The notes under the pieces are model-generated. The model saw only the letters and a list, made by a program, of their open reading frames with translations. It made no database searches and had not been told where the DNA came from. A DNA stretch of 64,000 nt, taken from assembly GCF_904849725.1 (NCBI RefSeq), contig NC_058519.1, positions 24,845,267-24,909,266 on the forward strand, in the 5' to 3' direction. The translations under genes were made by a program, and so were the position numbers. Of this stretch, positions 57,605 through 64,000 are shown piece after piece. Origin of the DNA: Hordeum vulgare subsp. vulgare. Lineage: Eukaryota > Streptophyta > Magnoliopsida > Poales > Poaceae. The stretch's first letter is position 1, and every line of letters starts with the position of its first letter.

Positions 57605-57813
57605 CTTGAGTCCCGGTCCGTGTAACGAGCCGGGACTAAAGGGCCTGCCCCTGGGGCGCTACGAGGCGCCCACGTGGAACACCTTTAGTCCCGGCGTGTA
57701 AGAGGGCCGGGACGAAAAGGTTAGGCCTTTAGTCCCGTCCCTTTAGTCTCGGTTGGTGAACCGGGACTAAAGCTCCTTACGGGTCGGGGCTATAGGCCCT
57801 GTCCCCACTAGTG
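57605..57813. repeat. Right subterminal hairpin repeats of CACTA 2
   Basis: 'gagtcccggtccgtgtaacg', 'tagtcccggcgtgtaagagg' and 'tagtctcggttggtgaaccg', each with an inverted partner, ending with the inverted TIR at 57813. Confidence 0.85.
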
Positions 57814-57816
57814 ATA

Positions 57817-58204
57817 GGTCTTCTTTTCTAGGTATGATGCGGTGCAGACGCCTAACCATATCAGTATATAATCAAATAGCATATCTCATTTATCAGGAGG
57901 TTTGCTTGTAGAGGCGCAAAGCAGCGGCAAAACTTCTTCGAGTTTCATTTGTTTGTAATTACAGAAAAATGGAGTTTCCTTTGTTTTTGTAGATACATAA
58001 AAATGGAGTTCACTGATGTAACGGAGTTGTTTAATCAATTGACAGGAGGGAATGATATATGCACTAAGCACCGCAAAGTTGTGTAACAAGAAATAGAGGA
58101 AAACTGAATGAAGAGGCAAAGAAGGAGCTCTGAATATCTGTAGCTGGAAAAACGGATTGTGAACTCTGAATATTCTCAGCCCAAGACCGCTGCAGCAAGG
58201 CTCG
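57817..58204. other. Spacer, no gene seen
   Basis: Moderately AT-rich. A 'gtttcatttgtttg' plus 'cagaaaaatgga' pattern is repeated loosely at 57943 and 57985. No family was recognised. Confidence 0.4.
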
Positions 58205-58207
58205 TCA

Positions 58208-59287
58208 GAGCATTTCCGACGGCCGTGCTATATAAAAGCCGCGCTGTAAAAATGAATTTATAGCGCGCGTGCAGCCGCTCCGAGCGCTTCAGCGAAGGCG
58301 TAAAAAACCCGCGCGCGCTATAAACGGTCCAGTGCACAGGGCGAAATGGCATCACGCGCCTTATATTTCGTGCCTCTGCTATCGCGCACTGGACAAAGAC
58401 GGCTTGCGCGACTCGTCCACCCACCACTGGATCCATGCGCTCGCGCCGCCGCCCGTGCCACTCCATTTGCTCCGGTGACCCGACGACGCTTCCCCGTCCT
58501 ATCCCTGCGCCGCCGCTGCTTCCTCCGTCTCCCTCTAGTCGCCGCCGCCCTTCGCGCACGACTATTCCTCCGACGAAGAGCGCTAGGCCGCCCACCGCCG
58601 CTCGGCGCTCACAATGTGTTTGATAAAACGCTTGCAAGGTATGTATTACTTTAACTTCACATTTTGTACATGAATTTGATGCATGTTTTTTGTAGTTTTT
58701 TACAAACTAGTTTAAATTTAATATTTTAGATGAGTTCGTCATATATATGATTCTTCTGAAGAAGAATTTGATATTGAAGAGGAGGACCTTGCAATGATCC
58801 TAGCTATGCACATCAATAAAAAACCGAAGCACAGTGGTTTGGTTATGGGTCGGCAGAAAATTTGGAGGGATAAGATCGATGCCGACAACAGATTGATGAT
58901 GCACTATTTTATGAATAATCCCGTGTACCCTGGGTCGTACTTCCGGCACCGGTTTTATATGTTGATGTTGTACGTTTGATGTTGTGGTGTCGAACTATTT
59001 GTTTGATCTTAAAACTCGTTGATTTGTATGTTTGATGTTGTACCTTTGATGCCGTGGAATTAATAAACTACGCTATGTATTTTTTTTATGTTTGAAATAT
59101 CCATACTGTCTTGATGAAAATGATCAAGATGCAAGCTTCGGGCGTGCATCCGTTGAAACGGCTCGCACGCACTATATGTTGGCGCGGCCGCTGGAGCCGG
59201 CACACTCCGGCGTGCTAAATTTTCTTATTTCGGCGCTGCATAACAATTTTAACGCGCACGGCGATTGGACGTCCGTTGAAGATGCTC
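58208..59287. mobile_element. PIF/Harbinger deletion derivative, 1,080 bp
   Basis: The left end is GAGCATTTCCGACGGC and the right end, inverted, is GAGCATCTTCAACGG. The target duplication TCA lies at 58205-58207 and 59288-59290. It contains a GC-rich leader and one exon of a Harbinger transposase but no catalytic part, so it is non-autonomous. Confidence 0.7.
58736..58979 (+). pseudogene. N-terminal exon of a Harbinger (ALP1-like) transposase
   Basis: After an acceptor near 58730, the plus strand encodes an acidic start (DSSEEEFDIEEEDLAMILAM), then RQKIWRDKIDADNRLMMHYF and MNNPVYPGSYFRHRFYMLML before TGA. The 'R..ADNRLM.HYF...P.Y....FRRRFRM' pattern is the conserved N-terminal part of plant PIF/ALP1-type proteins. 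The DDE catalytic domain that should follow is deleted. Confidence 0.65.
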
Positions 59288-59290
59288 TCA

Positions 59291-59829
59291 TACAGGAAAC
59301 ATAGCTTCTCACCTACAGGTCTTCTTGGGCTTACACCCGAATGCGAGGTAGGCGACGAGGTCCTCATTGGTGAGCGCCCTCCATCAACTTCGTCGCCTCC
59401 AGAGGGGCTGGCCGCCACGGCACCGTCATGCCGCCTCCCACGCCGTGCTGACGTGGTACATCTCCACCCCGACCTCACATAAAACGACTAAGAACCACCT
59501 CGCCGCCCAAGGCAGGATCTCCGTCGGCACCTCGATGGCATCCCCTTCACCCCCTCCTCCTCTGCAACCATCATGGAGGTCGGGTGGAACGCGAAGATGA
59601 GAAGGTTTCGGGGGAGCGGATCTGAGGAGGGCACCTTCTGCGGTTGCCAACGCCGGAGAGTCTGGGATGCGATGATGGGCGGCGGCAACCCTAGCCCACC
59701 CAGGGAAGGGAGGAAGGAAAGGGGAGATTTTTTTGACTCGTGCCGGCGGCTTCTTTTTTTCTCTCCCAACGATTTTTTGTGTGTCCTAGCGATTCTATGT
59801 GGCATAGCTTAAATAACGCCCATCCTGCG
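59291..59829. other. GC-rich sequence without a supported gene
   Basis: Open in several frames on both strands but without conserved motifs or matching splice sites. Possibly the remnant of an expressed region or repeat; not assignable. Confidence 0.4.
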
Positions 59830-59831
59830 TA

Positions 59832-59991
59832 CTCCCTCTGTTTTTAAATATAAGTCTTTTAAAAGATTTCATTAAATGACTACATATGAATGAAAATGAG
59901 TGAATCTACACTCTAAAGTATGTCTATACACATCTGTATGTAGTCCTTTAATAGAATTTTCAGAAAGACTTATATTTAGGAACGAAGAGAG
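59832..59991. mobile_element. Stowaway MITE, 160 bp
   Basis: Starts CTCCCTCTGTTTTTAAATAT and ends with the inverted ATATTTAGGAACGAAGAGAG, flanked by TA at 59830-59831 and 59992-59993. The core 'gtgaatctacactctaaa' is shared with the MITE at 9533. Confidence 0.9.
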
Positions 59992-59993
59992 TA

Positions 59994-61580
59994 GCTTATT
60001 GTTATTGATAGATAAGTTTGTCAAAAACGTATGTTCAAATGTTTTTAAGGCTGACACATTTGTTGTGTGCTCTTGCAGCAACCGAGCACAAAGTCTGCTC
60101 TCCAAATTTTCATGGCACGCGGTCAGTGTGTTCTTTGTGACCACAGGTATGCATTTTGCCAGATAAAACGATCAACGCTGGGCATGATGCCGAGGTTCTT
60201 GGACGACGTACGTGTGCTCAAGGAATCGGTGTTTGGTGTGGTACTTTAATTTACTCAGTGTAGGTTCACAACTGAGGATGTTCTCTGTACCCACAATATA
60301 CTCGTTTTGAAGCTAGTAGGAATCTAGAAACAACTCAGGTGCCATGACATGTTGAAACCTATAGGGGATAAAATCACGTCGAATCGAAAAAGAAAAGAAA
60401 AAAGAACCACAAGAAAATCCTCCACAAACTACAGAGGATGGAACAATGACTATATTCAACGGTCATCGGTCAAGAGATGTAAACTCACTGGGGCTGTTCT
60501 CCAATTTATGTTCTTCATCGAGTACCATAAACTTGACCTCCAGTCCTCAATTGGATAACATGATATCAGCATTTCAGGATCGGAGCTTCTGAACTTCTGG
60601 AGCTACTCTTACAAAAAGGAAAAGAAAAAACAATACAATCTGGTGCTTCGACCAGCAGTTTCCCTTCGAGATGGACGCTTTCTACGCGCCGAAATTTGTT
60701 CTACCTTTTCTTCATCCATATAATTCTCTCCACCTTATTATGTCAGATAACAACTCCTCGAAAACTAAAAGATCAGAAAACTTGACGCGGACAGTTCTAG
60801 CACCTTACTTGGCACATTTATTGTTGATTGTTGGTTTTATGGTAGCTCACTAGTCTTTCCGGCCGGTACCTTACTTGGCACATTTGGCAACAACTTTCCC
60901 ATAATGGCAGAATCTGAAGAGCTATGTTCTTTTAATTTTTTTTCTGGAAAAGGACCATTACAATGTCTTGGTAACCTTTGTCATATATTTGATTCTGCCA
61001 AGATATCTTTGCAACATACATATTTTCATGAACAGCATTGAATCGTCCAAAGCCATCTATCGTAATTGTTGATAATAGAGGTTTTAATTGCCTGATGGTA
61101 AGATATCGTATCGATCCTATACGAAGCATTCTGCTTTCTCGATCTTTTTATGGCGTCTTCTTTGATCACCGTTTTCTAACACACAAGAAATGCCGCTCGT
61201 ACTTGTTTCGGCTCAGGGATTGCAGATAACTTGATCATGTCCATCTCTATGAGTAGACGGTTGGTGAGAGCCCTTGACCAACTGTGGACCTAATTAATTG
61301 GTTGTTACAGAAGTACCAACGGTGCTAAATTCCCTCCTCTTCCTTGGATCGACAGAAATTAGGCCACGATGTGACGTTGCACAATGAAGGTTGGAAGACT
61401 TCTTGTGATGCGAGTCAAGATTTTCATTAGGTTGTAAATGGATCCATTGCAATATAAAAGGACATTGAATGCCCAAGGATAAATTGACGGATTTATATGA
61501 CTCATGTGTGCACGAGTTCCATCTGAAGTTGTGCATGACGAAGGATGCAACCCTTCACAAAATGATCCTCATAACCAGTA
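59994..61580. other. Intergenic DNA, no supported gene
   Basis: Mixed composition with only short open frames. No splice-consistent coding region, RNA gene or terminal repeats were recognised. Confidence 0.45.
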
Positions 61581-61582
61581 TA

Positions 61583-61839
61583 CTCCTTTGGTTTCGATGT
61601 ACAATGCATGCATATAAGATTTTTCAAGTCAAACTTTGTAAACTTGGATCAAGTTTATAATTTTTTTAGAAACATCTAGAATACCAAGTCAATACCATTT
61701 GATTCATCATGAAATATGTTTTCACATGATAGATATTCGGTATTGAATAGATACATATATTTTCTAGATATTTAGCAAAAGTTTGTGTAGATAGACTTTG
61801 ATGAAAATCAACGTACACTATATTATGAAATGGAAGGAG
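61583..61839. mobile_element. Probable Stowaway-type MITE, about 257 bp
   Basis: Starts CTCCTTTGGTTTCGATGTAC after TA and ends 'atgaaatggaaggag'. The end sequences are imperfectly inverted, and the right TA duplication is changed to TC. The internal 'aagtcaaactttgtaaactt' motif occurs in a common grass Stowaway group. Confidence 0.6.
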
Positions 61840-61842
61840 TCA

Positions 61843-62326
61843 CTCCAAATCTACGCGGTGCTAAGGTACCCGCACGCCCATGGCTTCTAGTCTTCTAGAC
61901 AAGATGCTTTTACGGCCATCCGATCTTCATTGGAAGATATCAGGGCAGTCGCTATCAGATTGATGTGTAACAAATACGAGTTAACAATATCTCTCTATCA
62001 GGTTTTGGTACAAGTTTCCTATGGAAGTGCTAGCCAGATCTGTTAGCTTTGTCCATCGATCAACACAAAGGTGGTGGACACAAGAGAATAACATACACGC
62101 AAGATTTTTTGGTGCTCTGTTCTCTGCCGGCGCCTCTTAGCCGGAGCGTTTTATTTCTTCTCTATTTCTCATGCCACACAAATGAACTTGTTGCAAAGGC
62201 TTAAACAATTAAACATGCAACACACGCCGGCTTGATCCGTTTTATGCTCTCCAATAACTACACGTAAACACACGTCATGGCTTGTGCAGCATCTCCACAA
62301 CGGCCGCCTTGGGCAAATGTCAGAGT
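61843..62326. other. Intergenic DNA, no supported gene
   Basis: Short chance frames only; nothing recognised on either strand. Confidence 0.4.
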
Positions 62327-62329
62327 TTA

Positions 62330-63806
62330 GAGCATCTCTAGTAGAACCCTCAAACCCTTGAATCTAAAACCAGTTTTAAGGGTTGAGAATTGACCTTTTT
62401 GACACTTTTAAGGGTTGAAAAACAGAGACAAAGAATAGAACCCTTCCGTTATAAGGGTTGGGTTTGAGGGTTCTAGTCTTTGCCCCAACCCCAACCCTTA
62501 AAACTGTCATTTCATATATCACACATTTCATCACATTTCATCATATGACATATCACAAATTCAATCACATTTGACATAAAACAATAATCATTCTAGTTAT
62601 TATTACACCACCGAATAAAACAATAATCATTCAAATTATTACAACAATGCTTGAGCAAATTACAATAATTGTTCGAATCAAATAGGACATAAAAAAGTAA
62701 AACAAAGATACATCATGGGCCAATGCGGTGCCCATCCAACTGCCAGTGGTGCTTTACTAGATCATGGGCCAATGCGCCGCCCAAGTCTGGTATGTGCATC
62801 ATTTGCTACTGAGTATGATAATAATTTGTTCAACAGAAAAGAAGAATACACACTAATCAACTTGCTATAGCTGAAAGAATAGCATATCATCATAGGGAAA
62901 TGTGGGTGAGGCAGGAGGGAAAAGAGTTGTGCCTTCTTTATTTACATTCTCATCTCTTTATGGTCAAACAAAATTATCCATTAAAACATGTTGAGTGCCT
63001 GATTGCTTGTTTCTCTTTTTTTTTACCCAGCATAAGAAAATTCAGGAAAACAGAGGATATGGATTTACATACATGATTCATGGCCATAACATGGAAACTT
63101 GTCTTTTGATTTGCCAAATCATGTGCGAATTTTACAGAGCCACATGACTCTGAAACTAATATTCGAACTGAAGTTGCATGAACAGAAAGAGGTGGGAAGG
63201 AAAGAACGGACAGGAACCAGGTCCAAAAATTCAGAGCCAATCTTGCAACGCAACGAACAGAGAAAAGTGAGGTCAAATCCCTGTTGTGGATGGGATCAGG
63301 GCCATTGGGCACCCTCCTCGCGCTGTCCTGGAACGCGGCCGGCCCTCTCATAGCACCACCAACCAGGCACGCGCTCTCCTCTGTTTCTTCTTTCTCCGGC
63401 GGGGGTGTGGGCTACGACGACGCTGGCTGGCTGGCTGGCTGCTGCGGCGGGGCGCGCGGAGGGGCGGCGGACGGGCCGGCTGAGATGCGGAGGGGCGGCG
63501 GCCGGAGCGCGGAGGGGCGGCGGACCGGCGGCGGCGGCGGCGGATTCGGGGGAAGAGACGAGCGCGGGGAAGCAACTTCCTCCAGCACGAATGTGGAAAT
63601 GGAGTGCGGGTTGGGGGGGGGGGGAGTTTTTCCTCCCAACCCTCACTTCTACAGGCTGGAAAGGCGTTTGAGGGTTGGACCTTTAATTTTTTTTACAGGT
63701 TTAAAGGTTTAAGGGTTTTAGTCTACGTCGTTTTTTCGACGAAAACTGTAAAAAAATACTATTATTTTTAAGGTTTGAGAGTTTGATGGTTCTACTAAAG
63801 ATGCTT
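62330..63806. mobile_element. Non-coding Harbinger-like element, 1,477 bp
   Basis: The left end is GAGCATCTCTAGTAGAAC followed by 'cctcaaaccc'. The right end is the inverted 'ggttctactaaagatgct' preceded by 'ggtttgagagtttgat'. The target duplication TTA lies at 62327-62329 and 63807-63809, and the last base of the right TIR is changed. Inside is an AT-rich left part and a very GC-rich stretch (63280-63640), open in several frames by composition. No transposase is recognised. Confidence 0.7.
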
Positions 63807-63809
63807 TTA

Positions 63810-64000
63810 TAAGTTTAAGTTGACATGCCAATGCGCTACCCGTACCAAATGAAACAGAAGTACTTAATAACTTGTCGTTTTATTGTCCAACTTGACGCCA
63901 TAGAGCGCGGCGTCTCCTTATGGATCGAGGCACAACCAAACTGTCGACAACCATAACGAGTCATAGAGTTTGGCTGCAGCGACAAAAATACACTCGGCAA
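63810..64000. other. Window end, no gene seen
   Basis: 190 bases of unassigned DNA. Confidence 0.4.

Larger units (their letters stand above)
45243..57813. mobile_element. CACTA element 2, complete, 12,571 bp, with transposase and ORF2
   Basis: The left end is CACTAGTAGAAAACGGGC and the right end, inverted, is CACTAGTGGGGACAGGGC. The target duplication ATA lies at 45240-45242 and 57814-57816. Terminal palindromes of the 'tagtcccggtt..aaccgggacta' type are present at both ends. Inside, in order: TNP2-type transposase (plus), 337-bp array, GRF-like relic (minus), internal hairpin cluster, polypurine minisatellite and an ORF2 gene ending in a Ulp1 domain (plus). It is probably related to the source of mobility for elements like CACTA 1. 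Confidence 0.92.

Noticed and set aside
63280..63660. Five overlapping frames in a GC-rich block
   Set aside because: Inside a non-coding Harbinger-like element; composition effect only.
1..64000. CRISPR arrays, bacterial operons, tRNA or rRNA genes
   Set aside because: The sequence is plant nuclear DNA with introns and transposons. The short repeated palindromes belong to CACTA ends and LTRs; no cloverleaf or rRNA signature was recognised.

Overview
The window looks like intergenic and genic DNA from a large grass genome, most likely wheat, Aegilops or a close Triticeae relative. The evidence is an LTR edge starting TGTTGGAA, CACTA elements with TIR CACTAGTA and 'tagtcccggtt' subterminal hairpins, Stowaway MITEs with the CTCCCT...GGGAG ends, and PIF/Harbinger elements starting GAGCATCTCC. 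No rRNA, tRNA or CRISPR array was recognised. All family names come from reading the sequence; no database was searched.

Layout. 1-44: edge of a Copia LTR. 303-4430: a multi-exon plus-strand gene with two Ulp1 (C48 cysteine protease) domains; the first has all catalytic residues and the second has lost His and Cys. 4850-9050: minus-strand mosaic of a four-fold tandem repeat of a transporter-like exon, three exons of an acetolactate synthase regulatory subunit and a broken EF-hand protein. 10176-11659: a three-exon DUF6598-type gene. 12851-21815: CACTA element 1 (TSD GAG), with an intact GRF zinc finger/coiled-coil/membrane-tail gene, a 337-bp tandem array and a decayed second ORF. 21816-24250: retroelement remnants. 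25016-26453: a family-1 UDP-glycosyltransferase with a one-base frameshift in a run of eight C. 26872-28034: a Harbinger-like element (TSD TTA) carrying an AP2/ERF gene. 31412-42590: a 465-bp tandem array split by a complete Copia retrotransposon (31667-40055, TSD TTTTC). 42948-44922: Helitron Rep-type remnant. 45243-57813: CACTA element 2 (TSD ATA), with a TNP2 transposase, the related 337-bp array, a GRF-like relic and a second ORF ending in a Ulp1 protease domain. 58208-63806: further Harbinger-like elements and MITEs.

How the genes relate. Only the DUF6598 gene, the glycosyltransferase and perhaps the double-Ulp1 gene look like host genes. The rest belongs to mobile elements or to gene pieces they appear to have moved. 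The two CACTA elements share architecture: terminal hairpin repeats, a transposition gene, a 337-bp array, a GRF-type small gene, and an internal hairpin cluster in front of a second promoter. CACTA 2 has the transposase (two TAG stops); CACTA 1 has none and would depend on a helper. The Copia element, the transposase and ORF2 carry several nonsense changes that fit G:C to A:T decay of silenced DNA.
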